Position numbers and translations under genes: made by a program
Shown: positions 24,053 to 33,501 of the stretch, piece after piece
How the letters are laid out: each line of letters begins with the position of its first letter
Position numbering within the stretch: the stretch's first letter is position 1
The notes under the pieces: generated by a model
Databases searched by the model: none
What the model saw: only the letters and a program-made list of their open reading frames with translations
Told to the model about the DNA's origin: nothing
NCBI RefSeq assembly: GCF_024721115.1
Contig: NZ_JAMDHK010000013.1
Coordinates: 53,170-117,169, forward strand
DNA: 64,000 nucleotides
Reading direction: 5' to 3'
DNA from: Salipiger pentaromativorans
Lineage (GTDB): Bacteria > Pseudomonadota > Alphaproteobacteria > Rhodobacterales > Rhodobacteraceae

Positions 24053-27004
24053 TCAGCGACCGATCGACCACCAGCCGCGGCGCTTGGGCTTGTCGTCGTC
24101 TTCCGGCGCATCGCCAGCCTCCGCCGTCTCGGCCACCGGCTCGGGCTCGGGCGCCGGTTCCGGCGCGACCTCCGCCTCGGGCTCTGCGGCAGGCGGCTCC
24201 TCGACCGGCGCTTCGGCCTCGGCGACCGGCACGGGGTCCGGCTCCGCAACGGGCTCGGGTGCCACGGCCTCCTCGGGCTCCGCGACCGGCACGGCCTCCT
24301 CTGCGGCAGGCTCGGCCGGGGCCTCGTCCATCGCCGGGGCCGGCTCTTCCGGCGCCGCTTCGGGCTCGGCCAGGGCAGCTTCGGGCTCGGTCACCGTTTC
24401 CGGCTCCGCCGCACCCTCGGCGGTCTCAGGCGCAGGCTCCGCGTCCGGTGCGGCGGCTTCCTCCACAGGCGTCTCGACCGCCACAGGGACCTCGGCCTCC
24501 GGGCTCTCGGCGACAGCCTCGGCGCTTTCCGGCTTCGGCTCGGATTTTTTCGAGCGCGAGCGCGACCGGGTGCGCTTGGGTTTGGCCGGGGCCGGCTCTT
24601 CCTCGGCGGGCGCAGCCTCCTCGGTGGAGACGGTATCTTCGGCGACAGCAACCTGCTCGGCCTGCGCGGTAACCTCGGCAGGTGCGGCACGTTCCTCCGA
24701 AACGCTCTCCGCCTCTGCGTCGGCACCCGCGCCCGCATCGCCTTCGCCCTCGTCGGACCCGTTCTCGTCCTCCTCGCCGTTCTCCTTGGATTTCGAGCGC
24801 GACCGGCGACGCCGGCGGCGGCGCTTCTTGGGCTTGCTATCGTCCTCGGACGCGGGCGTCTCGGCGACGGCCTCCTCCTCGTCCTCTTCCTCGGCGGCGG
24901 TATCCTCGTCGATCTGATCCATCAGCGTGGTATCGACCGAGACCACCGGCGCCACGACCTCGGGGACGTTGCGGGTGGCGGTCTTGAATTTCTCCATGGA
25001 GAAATCAGGGCTCACCAGATGCAGATCCCCCTCGATGCGCACGGACATACCGTAGCGCGCCTCGATCTGGGCCACATGCTCGCGCTTCTGGTTCATCAGA
25101 TAGTTGGCAATGGCCACCGGACATTTCACCAGCACCTCGCGCGAACGGCCGCGGGTGCCCTCTTCCTCGATCTGGCGCAGGATGTTCAGCGCCATATTGT
25201 CGTCGGAGCGGATAAGGCCGGTGCCGTGGCAAGCCGGGCACGGCTGCGTCGTCGCCTCGATCATGCCGGGGCGCAGGCGCTGGCGCGACATCTCGAGCAG
25301 ACCGAAGCCCGAGATCCGGCCCACCTGGATGCGGGCGCGGTCGGTCTTGAGCTTGTCCTTCAGCTTCTTCTCGACGGCGGCGTTGTTCTTGCGCTCTTCC
25401 ATGTCGATGAAGTCGATCACGATCAGACCGGCGAGGTCGCGCAGACGGAGCTGGCGGGCCACCTCCTCGGCGGCTTCCAGGTTGGTCTTGAGCGCGGTCT
25501 CCTCGATCGAGCCTTCCTTGGTGGCCCGGCCGGAGTTCACGTCGATGGCGACCAGCGCCTCGGTGACACCGATGACGATATAGCCGCCGGATTTGAGCTG
25601 CACCGTCGGGTTGAACATCGAGCTGAGATAGCTTTCCACCTGATAGCGGGCGAAGAGCGGCATCTGCTCGACGTAATGTTTCACGTTCTTGGCGTGGGAC
25701 GGCATGATCATTTTCATGAAGTCCTTGGCGATGCGGTAGCCGCGCTCGCCCTCCACCAGAACCTCGTCGATCTCGCGGTTGTAAAGGTCGCGGATCGAGC
25801 GTTTGATCAGGTCGCCCTCTTCATAGATCTTCGCAGGCGCAATGCTTTTCAGCGTCAGCTCGCGGATCTGTTCCCAGAGCCGCTGAAGATATTCGTAATC
25901 GCGCTTGATCTCGGTCTTGGTGCGCTTGGCACCGGCGGTGCGGATGATCAGCCCCGCGCCCTTGGGCACGTCGATTTCCTGCGCGATCTGCTTGAGCTTG
26001 GAGCGGTCGGTGGCGTTGGTGATCTTGCGCGAGATGCCGCCGCCACGGGCGGTGTTGGGCATCAGCACGCAGTAGCGGCCCGCCAGCGACAGGTAGGTGG
26101 TGAGCGCCGCGCCCTTGTTGCCGCGCTCTTCCTTGACGACCTGCACCAGCATGATCTGGCGCACCTTGACGACTTCCTGAATCTTGTACTTCCGCGGGCG
26201 CGGCTTGCGCTTGGGGCGGATGTCTTCCTCGGTGTCGTCATCGGCCACCGACTCGATGCTGTCGTCGCGGGCGGCGTGATCGTCGTCGCCGTCGTCGTCC
26301 TCATCCTCGTCGGAGGAGTCGTCCTCGCTTTCGGTTTCGTCCGAAGCCTCGGCCTCCTCTGCCGCCGCTGCGGGCTCAGCCCCGGCGGGCGGGGTCTCTT
26401 CGGAGGGCGCGGCCTCATCGGCGCTGCCCGCCTCTTCGGCCGGAACGGCGCTGTCCTCGGCGGGTTCCTCGACCGGCGTTTCCTCGACCAGCTCCATCGG
26501 CGAGAGACCCTCGGCAGTATCGTCGCCGGTTTCCTCGTCGGCCAGGTCGATGGTCTCCATCCCCTGGATCTCGGAGACTTCCGCCGTGGCCGTCTTGTCG
26601 TCGGTCTTGGTCTTTTCCGCCTTGGAGCGCGAGCGCGACCGCGAGCGGCGCGACCGCGAGGAGCGCGAGCGGGATTTCTCCTTATCGCCCTCGTCCTCTT
26701 CCTCGGCCTCCGCGGCAAGCGCGGCCTCTTCCTCCATCAGCGCCTGACGGTCGGCGACGGGGATCTGGTAATAATCGGGATGGATTTCCGAGAAGGCGAG
26801 GAAGCCGTGGCGGTTTCCGCCGTAATCCACAAAGGCCGCCTGGAGCGAAGGCTCCACCCGCGTCACCTTGGCGAGATAGATGTTCCCCGCTAGCTGACGC
26901 TTGTTCTCCGATTCGAAGTCGAATTCCTCGACCTTGTTTCCGTCGACCACCACAACGCGGGTTTCCTCCGCGTGGGTGGCGTCGATGAGCATTTTCTTTG
27001 CCAT
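24053..27004 (-). CDS. rne: Ribonuclease E with acidic/RS-rich S1 insertion
   Basis: Endoribonuclease that starts mRNA decay and processes rRNA and sRNA targets. 983 residues. The N-terminal S1 domain starts about residue 35 but is split by an insertion of about 180 residues (91-270) with RS repeats (SRSRSSRSRRSRSRSRSK, 111-128) and long Glu/Asp runs. The catalytic core keeps VAIDVNSGRATKEGSIEETA and IVIDFIDM, and the zinc link keeps CPACHGTG. The C-terminal third is an Ala/Glu/Pro-rich scaffold interrupted by basic patches, ending RRGWWSIGR, for degradosome partners. Start ATG 27004 gives the family N-terminus (MAKKMLIDATH). Confidence 0.95.
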   Translation of the reverse strand: MAKKMLIDATHAEETRVVVVDGNKVEEFDFESENKRQLAGNIYLAKVTRVEPSLQAAFVDYGGNRHGFLAFSEIHPDYYQIPVADRQALMEEEAALAAEAEEEDEGDKEKSRSRSSRSRRSRSRSRSKAEKTKTDDKTATAEVSEIQGMETIDLADEETGDDTAEGLSPMELVEETPVEEPAEDSAVPAEEAGSADEAAPSEETPPAGAEPAAAAEEAEASDETESEDDSSDEDEDDDGDDDHAARDDSIESVADDDTEEDIRPKRKPRPRKYKIQEVVKVRQIMLVQVVKEERGNKGAALTTYLSLAGRYCVLMPNTARGGGISRKITNATDRSKLKQIAQEIDVPKGAGLIIRTAGAKRTKTEIKRDYEYLQRLWEQIRELTLKSIAPAKIYEEGDLIKRSIRDLYNREIDEVLVEGERGYRIAKDFMKMIMPSHAKNVKHYVEQMPLFARYQVESYLSSMFNPTVQLKSGGYIVIGVTEALVAIDVNSGRATKEGSIEETALKTNLEAAEEVARQLRLRDLAGLIVIDFIDMEERKNNAAVEKKLKDKLKTDRARIQVGRISGFGLLEMSRQRLRPGMIEATTQPCPACHGTGLIRSDDNMALNILRQIEEEGTRGRSREVLVKCPVAIANYLMNQKREHVAQIEARYGMSVRIEGDLHLVSPDFSMEKFKTATRNVPEVVAPVVSVDTTLMDQIDEDTAAEEEDEEEAVAETPASEDDSKPKKRRRRRRRSRSKSKENGEEDENGSDEGEGDAGAGADAEAESVSEERAAPAEVTAQAEQVAVAEDTVSTEEAAPAEEEPAPAKPKRTRSRSRSKKSEPKPESAEAVAESPEAEVPVAVETPVEEAAAPDAEPAPETAEGAAEPETVTEPEAALAEPEAAPEEPAPAMDEAPAEPAAEEAVPVAEPEEAVAPEPVAEPDPVPVAEAEAPVEEPPAAEPEAEVAPEPAPEPEPVAETAEAGDAPEDDDKPKRRGWWSIGR

Positions 27005-27344
27005 GTTGTCCGTCTGCACGGCGCAAGCGCCCCAGCTCCTCCGGGAGGGGGACGAAGAGGTGTTGCGGCGTGGCTTGTCTGGGCGAGTTGCGGCGTGCAG
27101 GCACGGGAAGACAATCTGTCTTCACCCGGGTGCCTGCATTGCGTCGCACGCTTCATCGCGTTTCTTCTCCGACGCATGTCCGGGCATCGCCCGGCTGCGC
27201 CTGTTTACGGCCCGTCGCCTGTCAGGCGATCCGAGCGGTCTTCGGGTGGCCTTGCGGCCCGATCGGCCTGCTCCGGGTCCTCGGTGGGATCGCGCCGGCG
27301 CAGCGAAACTCTGGTGGTCTCGTATGTGCAGAGACCTGTCCGCC
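27005..27344 (-). promoter_or_regulatory. Long rne 5' leader with a strong hairpin
   Basis: If transcription begins just after the proposed promoter, the leader is about 335 nt. It contains a long hairpin at 27097-27137 (outer stem GCAGGCAC/GTGCCTGC, inner stem GAAGACA/TGTCTTC) and several GC-rich inverted repeats. The E. coli rne leader (about 360 nt) lets RNase E cleave its own mRNA; a similar autoregulatory role is inferred here. Confidence 0.5.
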
Positions 27345-27374
27345 AGCATAAGGGACGGGGTGTGGAAAAGACAA
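27345..27374 (-). promoter_or_regulatory. Candidate sigma-70-type promoter of rne
   Basis: On the minus strand TTGTCT (27374-27369) is followed after 18 bp by TATGCT (27350-27345). This is the best housekeeping promoter match in the gap upstream of rne. Confidence 0.5.
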
Positions 27375-27541
27375 TATGGAATATGACGGGGCGGTAAAGA
27401 ACGACGGGGAGCCGGGGCCGGGTCATGCATACGACCCGGCAGAGGGGGCGCCGGGTGCCGTCGAACCGCCCGCGGATGGCGAGCGCTCGGACCTTGGGTT
27501 CAAGCCAAGGCGACCGCTGCTGCACACGGCACGCATGTCAG
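27375..27541. other. Remaining gap between rne promoter and MFS transporter gene
   Basis: No gene seen. A tRNA T-arm-like hairpin (CCTTGG-GTTCAAG-CCAAGG, about 27492-27510) is present but no cloverleaf can be built around it. Confidence 0.5.
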
Positions 27542-28831
27542 CTATTCGGCTCCGGCGGCCAGGCGCTTGGCCAGCGCCAAATTCAATGCCATCGCCATCA
27601 GCAGAAAGACCGCGCCAAGACTCCACGCAACGGATGTGGAGTATATCTCGGCGACGGCACCGGCCATGACCAACCCAATTGCAGCCCCCAATTGTTGTAT
27701 GAGGGATCGCAGCGACAGCATGGTCGACCTCTGACGATCTTCAACACAGCGATGCAGGATGCTGCTTGCGGGGGTCTCGCTTGCTCCGAGCGTGATGGAA
27801 TATGCAAGAAAGACGACAATAAATCCCAAAAGGCTCCCCTGCATTGCCAGTGCGACCTGAACCACCCCAAGACCTGCAAAAATTGCCGCAAGCGTCACTG
27901 CGTGGCGGCGCCGGAAGACCCGGCTGATATGGGGGGACAGCGATGCGCCAAAGGCGATTGAGAAAAAGTAGCCCGCGGTCAAGGCTCCGATCGCGGTGTT
28001 GGCATAGCCGTCGTCCAACATGGGCTTTGCGTATGTCGGCCAGATGACCTCGACCGGGTTTGTCGCCATCAGAAACAGCGCGAGCGCCGCCAGAAGCGTG
28101 GATAATGTCGGGTGTTTCAGCGCAAGAAGACCGGCCTCGGCAATCACCGAGGGAACGCTGGCGAACCCTTGTCTTAGGGTCGTCAGTTTGAGCGGGCGCG
28201 GCTTTTCGGCGATGGCGAGCATGGTGTAAACCAATACGCCGACCATCGCGGCGAAACTTGCCGCGTAGGAAACATCGTAGACGCTGATCCCATACGCCAA
28301 GCCTGTTGCGCCAATTGCGTCTGGCAGGAGCCCTCCCAAAATGGCGCCAATGGCAAGGCCCATTGCATTGGCCCATTGCGCCTTTGCCAGAGCGGGTTGG
28401 ACATCCACATTTGGCGCGGCGGCTTTGAACGTTTCGACGAACCATGCATCGAGTGTGCCTGAGCGAAGGGAACGTCCGAACCCGATGAACGCAAACGAAA
28501 GGGCCAGGACACGAAAGTCGCTCGATGAAAGGAAAAGCGCCAACGAGATCAGACTGGCGATGACCGCTGCAAGAAAAACCGGCTTGCGACCAATGCTGTC
28601 GGCCAGGCCGCCGAACGGAAGTTCCATCGCCATGGCGGTAAGGGAATAGACCCCGAACAGAAGCGAGATCTGAAACAGGTCCATGCCGCGATCCGCCAGC
28701 GCGAGCGCGACGACAGCGACCGTCAGCCCCATGGCAAACCGGTCGAGAAACTGGTGTATTTGAAACACCCGAATGTGCCGTCGCGCTGTGTCCGTCAGAG
28801 CCTTGAACGAGAACTCGATTTCCGTTGCCAT
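27542..28831 (-). CDS. MFS transporter of atypical composition
   Basis: 429 residues with about 12 hydrophobic helices. Motif A appears as PFGGLADSIGRKPVFLAA between helices 2 and 3. It is a general major facilitator whose substrate cannot be read. Unlike its neighbours, many codons end in A or T (e.g. GCA, AAA, ATT, GTT runs around 27840-27900 and 28380-28470), so base composition drops relative to the flanks. This suggests more recent acquisition. It stands alone between rne and a reductase gene, with no mobile element remnants seen. Confidence 0.82.
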   Translation of the reverse strand: MATEIEFSFKALTDTARRHIRVFQIHQFLDRFAMGLTVAVVALALADRGMDLFQISLLFGVYSLTAMAMELPFGGLADSIGRKPVFLAAVIASLISLALFLSSSDFRVLALSFAFIGFGRSLRSGTLDAWFVETFKAAAPNVDVQPALAKAQWANAMGLAIGAILGGLLPDAIGATGLAYGISVYDVSYAASFAAMVGVLVYTMLAIAEKPRPLKLTTLRQGFASVPSVIAEAGLLALKHPTLSTLLAALALFLMATNPVEVIWPTYAKPMLDDGYANTAIGALTAGYFFSIAFGASLSPHISRVFRRRHAVTLAAIFAGLGVVQVALAMQGSLLGFIVVFLAYSITLGASETPASSILHRCVEDRQRSTMLSLRSLIQQLGAAIGLVMAGAVAEIYSTSVAWSLGAVFLLMAMALNLALAKRLAAGAE

Positions 28832-29055
28832 GGCCGAAGCATCTGCCTTTTCACACCTGTTCGCAACGGCTTGCCGGCAGGAAGGGGACTTAGCGCTGCG
28901 TGGACTCAGTCAATCCCGCGACCGCAGCGAATGGCAGGTTTGTCCCGAATTGCGCCCCTTACGCATCTTGCCGGAGCACACCCCTTATGAAACGCCACGC
29001 TACGGACTCTCCTGAGTGACCCGCGAGAGCCGGGCCAACGCCCGGCCCCGTCAGC
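28832..29055. other. Gap upstream of the MFS gene
   Basis: 224 bp without a gene. Contains the MFS promoter region and, near the end, a perfect GCCGGGC-CAAC-GCCCGGC hairpin (29029-29046) about 10 bp after the following minus-strand gene's stop, without a T-run. Confidence 0.45.
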
Positions 29056-29928
29056 TCAGTCGAACGCCTTCAGCCGCCTGATCAGGCTCGACGTGTCCCA
29101 ACGCCCGCCGCCCATGGCCTGCACGTCCTTATAGAACTGATCGACCAGCGCGGTGACCGGCAGCGCCGCGCCGGTTTCCTCGGCCGTCGCGAGGCAGATG
29201 GCGAGATCCTTGCGCATCCAATCCACCGCAAACCCGTGCTCGAACTTGCCGTCCAGCATCGTCTCGTAGCGGTTCACCATCTGCCAGGAGCCCGCAGCAC
29301 CGCCACCGATCACCTCGACCACCGCGCGCCCGTCGATGCCCGCCTTCTCGGCAAAGGCCAGCCCTTCGGACAGCCCCTGCACCAGACCCGCGATGCAGAT
29401 CTGGTTGACCATCTTGCATTTCTGCCCGGCGCCGCTGTCGCCGATGCGCTTGCAGAGCTTGGCATAGGCGCCGATCACCGGCTCGGCCATGTCATAGTCG
29501 GGCGCATCGCCGCCGCACATCACCACAAGCTGGCCGTTCTCGGCCCCCGCCTGCCCGCCCGAGACCGGCGCATCGACAAAGCCGAAGCCGTTTTCCTTGG
29601 CGACTGCATATAATTCCACCGTCACCATCGAACTGACAGTGGTGTGATCGACAAAGATCGCGCCCTCGGACATGCCGGCGAAGGCGCCGTCCTCACCCAG
29701 ACAGACGCTGCGCAGATCGTCGTCATTGCCGACACAGGCCATGATGAATTCCGCGCCTTCGGCGGCTTCACGCGGTGTCGGCGCCATCTTGCCGCCATGC
29801 TCGGCCACCCAGGCCTCGGCCTTGGCTGCGGTGCGGTTGTAGACCGTCACCTCGTGACCGGCGGAAACCATATGCCCCGCCATCGGATAGCCCATCACCC
29901 CGAGCCCCAGAAACGCGCATTTCGCCAT
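29056..29928 (-). CDS. NAD(P)-dependent beta-hydroxyacid dehydrogenase (GarR/GlyR-like)
   Basis: 290 residues of the 3-hydroxyisobutyrate dehydrogenase superfamily: Rossmann GLGVMGYPMAGHM (7-19), DAPVSGGQAGAENGQLVVM, catalytic lysine region GAGQKCKMVNQI. The C-terminus (KFEHGFAVDWMRKDLAICL) is closer to tartronate- or succinic-semialdehyde reductases than to the MmsB encoded at 9955. Likely role: reduction of a small semialdehyde or its reverse. It is divergent from the penicillin-acylase gene, 118 bp apart. Substrate unresolved. Confidence 0.85.
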   Translation of the reverse strand: MAKCAFLGLGVMGYPMAGHMVSAGHEVTVYNRTAAKAEAWVAEHGGKMAPTPREAAEGAEFIMACVGNDDDLRSVCLGEDGAFAGMSEGAIFVDHTTVSSMVTVELYAVAKENGFGFVDAPVSGGQAGAENGQLVVMCGGDAPDYDMAEPVIGAYAKLCKRIGDSGAGQKCKMVNQICIAGLVQGLSEGLAFAEKAGIDGRAVVEVIGGGAAGSWQMVNRYETMLDGKFEHGFAVDWMRKDLAICLATAEETGAALPVTALVDQFYKDVQAMGGGRWDTSSLIRRLKAFD

Positions 29929-30046
29929 GGTTCAACCTCCCGTTATCGCTGACGTCAGAAGACTTGTCGCCCCTTGCCCGCCCCTTGGCAAGGGGACGGC
30001 GGCACGCTAAGCCCCCGAAAGACCGGACAACGCGGAGCATTCCTGC

Positions 30047-32518
30047 ATGGCGACACTCTTTCGATGGCTTCTCAGGCTCGCCTCGGCGGCGATCTTTCTG
30101 ACCGTCATCGTGGTGGCGCTGGTCTATTACCTGGCCTCGCGCTCGCTGCCAGACTACGACAAGGAGCTGGCCGTCGCCGGCACCGACGCCGAGATCGAGA
30201 TCGTGCGCGACAACGCCGCCGTGCCGCATATCTTCGCCCAGACCGACGCGGATGCCTATTTCGGCCTGGGCTATGCCCATGCCCAGGACCGGCTGTGGCA
30301 GATGGTGCTGATGCGGCGCAGCGTGCAGGGACGGCTGTCCGAGCTGTTCGGGCGGCGCACGCTCGACACCGATATCCTGATGCGGCGGCTGGATCTCTAC
30401 CCGCTGGCGGTGCGCTCGGTGCTGGCGCAGGACGCCGAGACGATGGCGGCCCTGCGCGCCTATGCCGCCGGGGTCAACGCGCGGATCGCCGAGATCAATG
30501 CCGAAAGCCTCGGCCGGGGGGCACCGGAGTTCTTCGTCTTCAACGCCCCCATCGCGCCCTGGCAGCCGGCGGATTCCATCGCGCTGATCAAGCTGATGTC
30601 GCTGCAGCTCTCGGGCCAGTTCCGCGACGAGATCCTGCGCGCCCGCACCTCGCTGCTGCTGCCCGATCCGGACCGGCTGGCCGACATCCTGCCCGATGCG
30701 CCGGGCAGCGGCATTGCCGCCCTGCCCGATTACGCCAGCCTGTTCCCCGGCAAGACCCTGCCGCGCTACGCCGAAACCGCCGGCCCCCGCCCTACCGCGC
30801 TGCTACCGCTGGTGCCCGAGCGCGGCATGGCCGGCGCCTCCAACGCCTGGGCGGCGGCGCCCGCGCGCTCCGCCGGCGGCGGCACGTTGCTGGCCAACGA
30901 CCCGCATCTGGGCTTTACCGCGCCCTCCACCTGGTATCTGGCGCGGTTGCAGCTCTCCTCCGGCGGGGTGATCGGCGGCACGATCCCCGGCATCCCGGCG
31001 ATCATGCTGGGCCGCTCGCAGCGCCTCGCCTGGGGGATCACCTCGTCCTATCTCGACGATCAGGATCTCTTCATCGAAGAGCTGAACCCCGAAAACCCCG
31101 AGCAATACCGCACCCCCGACGGCTGGAAACGCTTCGAGACGCGCCGCTCGATCGTCGAGATCAAGGACGAGCAACCGGTCACCGTCACGCTGCGCTGGAC
31201 CGAGAACGGCCCGGTCCTGCCCCGAAGCCGCTTCGATCTCGAGGCGATCACCCCGCCCGGCCATGTGGTGGCGATGAGCTGGACCGCGTTGTCCGATGCC
31301 GATACCTCGATCGGCGGGGCGCTGCGGCTGATGACCGCCGGCAGCGTCGAAGAGGCGCTGGCCGCCGCGCCGCTTTATGTGGCCCCCTCGCAGATGCTGA
31401 CGGTGATCGACCGCGACCATGTCGCGCTGAAGCTGGTGGGGGCGATGCCCCGCCGCGACGCGCGGCACCAGAGCCAGGGCCGCCTGCCCGCGCCCGGCTG
31501 GATCGCCGAGAACCGCTGGCAGGGCATGCTGCCCGACGCCTCGAACCCGGTCTGGGTGGATCCGGCGGGGGGCATCGTCGGCAACACCAACAACAAGATC
31601 ATCGACCGCCCCTTCCCGCTGCATGTGAGCTACGACTGGGGCGACAGCCAGCGGATCATGCGCTGGACCCAGCTCATGCAGGGCCGGCAGGTGCACACGC
31701 GCGACAGCTTTATCGAGGCACAGCTCGACACCGTCTCGCCCGCCGCGCGCACGCTCTTGCCGCTGATCGGGCGCGATCTGTGGTACACTGGCGAGGCCGC
31801 CCCCGCCGGCACGCCCGAGCGTCAGCGCCAGCGCGCGCTGGATCTTCTGGCCAACTGGAACGGCGAGATGAACGAACATCTGCCCGAACCGCTGATCTAT
31901 GCCGCCTGGCTGCGCGCATTGCAGGATCGGCTGATCCGCGACGAGCTGGGCCCGCTGGCGGATGCCTATGACCATGTGGAGCCGCTCTTCATCGAACGGG
32001 TCTACCGCAACGTCGACGGCGCCAGCGTCTGGTGCGACGTGATCCGCTCGGTCGCGGTGGAAAGCTGCACCGACATCGCCCGGCTGGCGCTGGACGACGC
32101 GCTAGTCTGGATCGGCGAGACCTATGGCACCGCGCTGGAAAGCCTGCGCTGGGGCGATGCGCATCAGGCGCTGCACAAACATACGGTGCTGGGCGACATC
32201 CCGGTGCTGCGCTATTTCGTGAACATCCGGCAAAGCACCTCGGGCGGCGATTTCACCCTCGAACGCGGGCGGACCTCGGGGCAGGATCCCGAGCCCTTCC
32301 TCAGCGTGCATGGCGCCACCTATCGCGGCGTCTACGATTTCGCAGATCCCGACAGTTCGGTGTTCATCAGCTCAACCGGGCAGTCGGGGCATTTCCTGTC
32401 GCGCCATTACGACGATCTGGGCACGCTCTGGCGGCGCGGGGAATATATCCCGATGTCGCTGGACGAGGATCTGGCCCGGGCCGCCTCGATCGGGGTGACC
32501 CGTCTGGTGAGGCCGTGA
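30047..32518 (+). CDS. Penicillin acylase-family (Ntn) hydrolase, membrane anchored
   Basis: 823 residues, full length for the family. Residues 13-30 form an uncleaved-looking hydrophobic anchor, so the enzyme body faces the periplasm. The precursor is expected to self-cleave before Ser265 in GMAGASNAW, giving alpha and beta chains with Ser as both N-terminal residue and nucleophile. WGITSSYLDDQDLFIEELNP and the conserved NTNNKI region (beta-chain Asn) are present. Family members cleave penicillins, acyl-homoserine lactones or other amides; substrate here unknown. The stop overlaps the next gene's start (GTGA). Confidence 0.92.
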   Translation: MATLFRWLLRLASAAIFLTVIVVALVYYLASRSLPDYDKELAVAGTDAEIEIVRDNAAVPHIFAQTDADAYFGLGYAHAQDRLWQMVLMRRSVQGRLSELFGRRTLDTDILMRRLDLYPLAVRSVLAQDAETMAALRAYAAGVNARIAEINAESLGRGAPEFFVFNAPIAPWQPADSIALIKLMSLQLSGQFRDEILRARTSLLLPDPDRLADILPDAPGSGIAALPDYASLFPGKTLPRYAETAGPRPTALLPLVPERGMAGASNAWAAAPARSAGGGTLLANDPHLGFTAPSTWYLARLQLSSGGVIGGTIPGIPAIMLGRSQRLAWGITSSYLDDQDLFIEELNPENPEQYRTPDGWKRFETRRSIVEIKDEQPVTVTLRWTENGPVLPRSRFDLEAITPPGHVVAMSWTALSDADTSIGGALRLMTAGSVEEALAAAPLYVAPSQMLTVIDRDHVALKLVGAMPRRDARHQSQGRLPAPGWIAENRWQGMLPDASNPVWVDPAGGIVGNTNNKIIDRPFPLHVSYDWGDSQRIMRWTQLMQGRQVHTRDSFIEAQLDTVSPAARTLLPLIGRDLWYTGEAAPAGTPERQRQRALDLLANWNGEMNEHLPEPLIYAAWLRALQDRLIRDELGPLADAYDHVEPLFIERVYRNVDGASVWCDVIRSVAVESCTDIARLALDDALVWIGETYGTALESLRWGDAHQALHKHTVLGDIPVLRYFVNIRQSTSGGDFTLERGRTSGQDPEPFLSVHGATYRGVYDFADPDSSVFISSTGQSGHFLSRHYDDLGTLWRRGEYIPMSLDEDLARAASIGVTRLVRP

Positions 32519-33462
32519 CCGGCGCTGTGCCTGGAGAGGACCATCTGGACAAGGCCACCGCGCGGGCCCGCGCCCGCGCCGCGCTGGAGACGCGGCACCC
32601 CGGCCAGAGCTTCGGTCTGGGCTGTCTGAAGAATGTCGAGACACCGCTGCCCGCGCAGGTGTTCTGCGCTGCCACGCCCGATAGGCGACTCACGGTCAAG
32701 GTCTTTGCCCGCGATCTGGCCGAGAAGGCCCGCGCGCAGGCCGCGCGGCAGCGCGAGCTGGCCGCGGCGCTGCCCGGACAGGTCGCGGACTGGCTGTTCT
32801 TCGACGAGACGGCGCTGGTTCTGGGCATGTCCTATGTGGACGGGCCCAGCCTGGCGGCGCTCTGGCCGCATCTGGATGCGGCCAGAGCCGGGCAACGGCT
32901 GGAAGAGGCCGGGCGCTGGCTCGCGGCCTTTCACGGGCTCACCCGCGTCGCGCACCCGTTCCGGCCGAAGGGCCAGATCGCCTGGCTGAACCGGCTGCTG
33001 GAGCAGCACGCGGACGGACGGCGGCAGATCCCGCAGATCGCGCAGTTCCGCGGCGAGGTCGAAACGCTCGAGGCGATGTTCCGCGCGGTGCGGGGCAAAC
33101 CCGCGCAGCGCGCCGTCACCCACCGCGATCTGCACCTGTCGAACCTCATGGTCACGGAGCGCGGTCTGGTCGGGCTCGATTTCGAGAACGACAAGCCGGA
33201 CGAGCCCCTGCGCGATCTGGTGGTGCTGCTGATCGACGCGCTGGCCCGGCACGGCAAGGCTGCCGATCCCGTCCCGGCGGCAGAGGCGCTGCGGCGCGGC
33301 TATGGTCCGACCGGCACCGATCCGCAGGCGCTGCTGTTCCTGCAGCGGCTCTTCGCCCTCGGGGTCTGGGCGGCCACCCCGTCCGAGCCCTCGCTGCACC
33401 AGACCGCGCGCTATCTGGCCGCGCGCCGGATCGTCGAGGCCGCGACCCCGCTGTTTCGCTGA
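32515..33462 (+). CDS. APH-type phosphotransferase (aminoglycoside/choline kinase family)
   Basis: 315 residues starting at GTG 32515, which overlaps the acylase stop as GTGA; the frame is open further upstream but inside the acylase gene. Kinase core motifs: H-x-D-x4-N as THRDLHLSNLMV (H203, D205, N210) and the metal-binding DFE at D222 (GLDFENDKPDE). The N-terminal nucleotide loop is less clear. Such proteins phosphorylate hydroxyls on small molecules or lipids. Coupling to the acylase suggests a shared amide or amino-alcohol substrate, which is inference. Confidence 0.82.
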   Translation: MTGAVPGEDHLDKATARARARAALETRHPGQSFGLGCLKNVETPLPAQVFCAATPDRRLTVKVFARDLAEKARAQAARQRELAAALPGQVADWLFFDETALVLGMSYVDGPSLAALWPHLDAARAGQRLEEAGRWLAAFHGLTRVAHPFRPKGQIAWLNRLLEQHADGRRQIPQIAQFRGEVETLEAMFRAVRGKPAQRAVTHRDLHLSNLMVTERGLVGLDFENDKPDEPLRDLVVLLIDALARHGKAADPVPAAEALRRGYGPTGTDPQALLFLQRLFALGVWAATPSEPSLHQTARYLAARRIVEAATPLFR

Positions 33463-33501
33463 CCCGCGCCGGGCCCCTGCCCGTGCATCCCCACCCGCGC
33501 C

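Noticed and set aside
27492-27510. tRNA-like T arm (CCTTGG-GTTCAAG-CCAAGG)
   Set aside because: No acceptor, D or anticodon arm can be placed around it on either strand, and the loop lacks the canonical TTCRA register.
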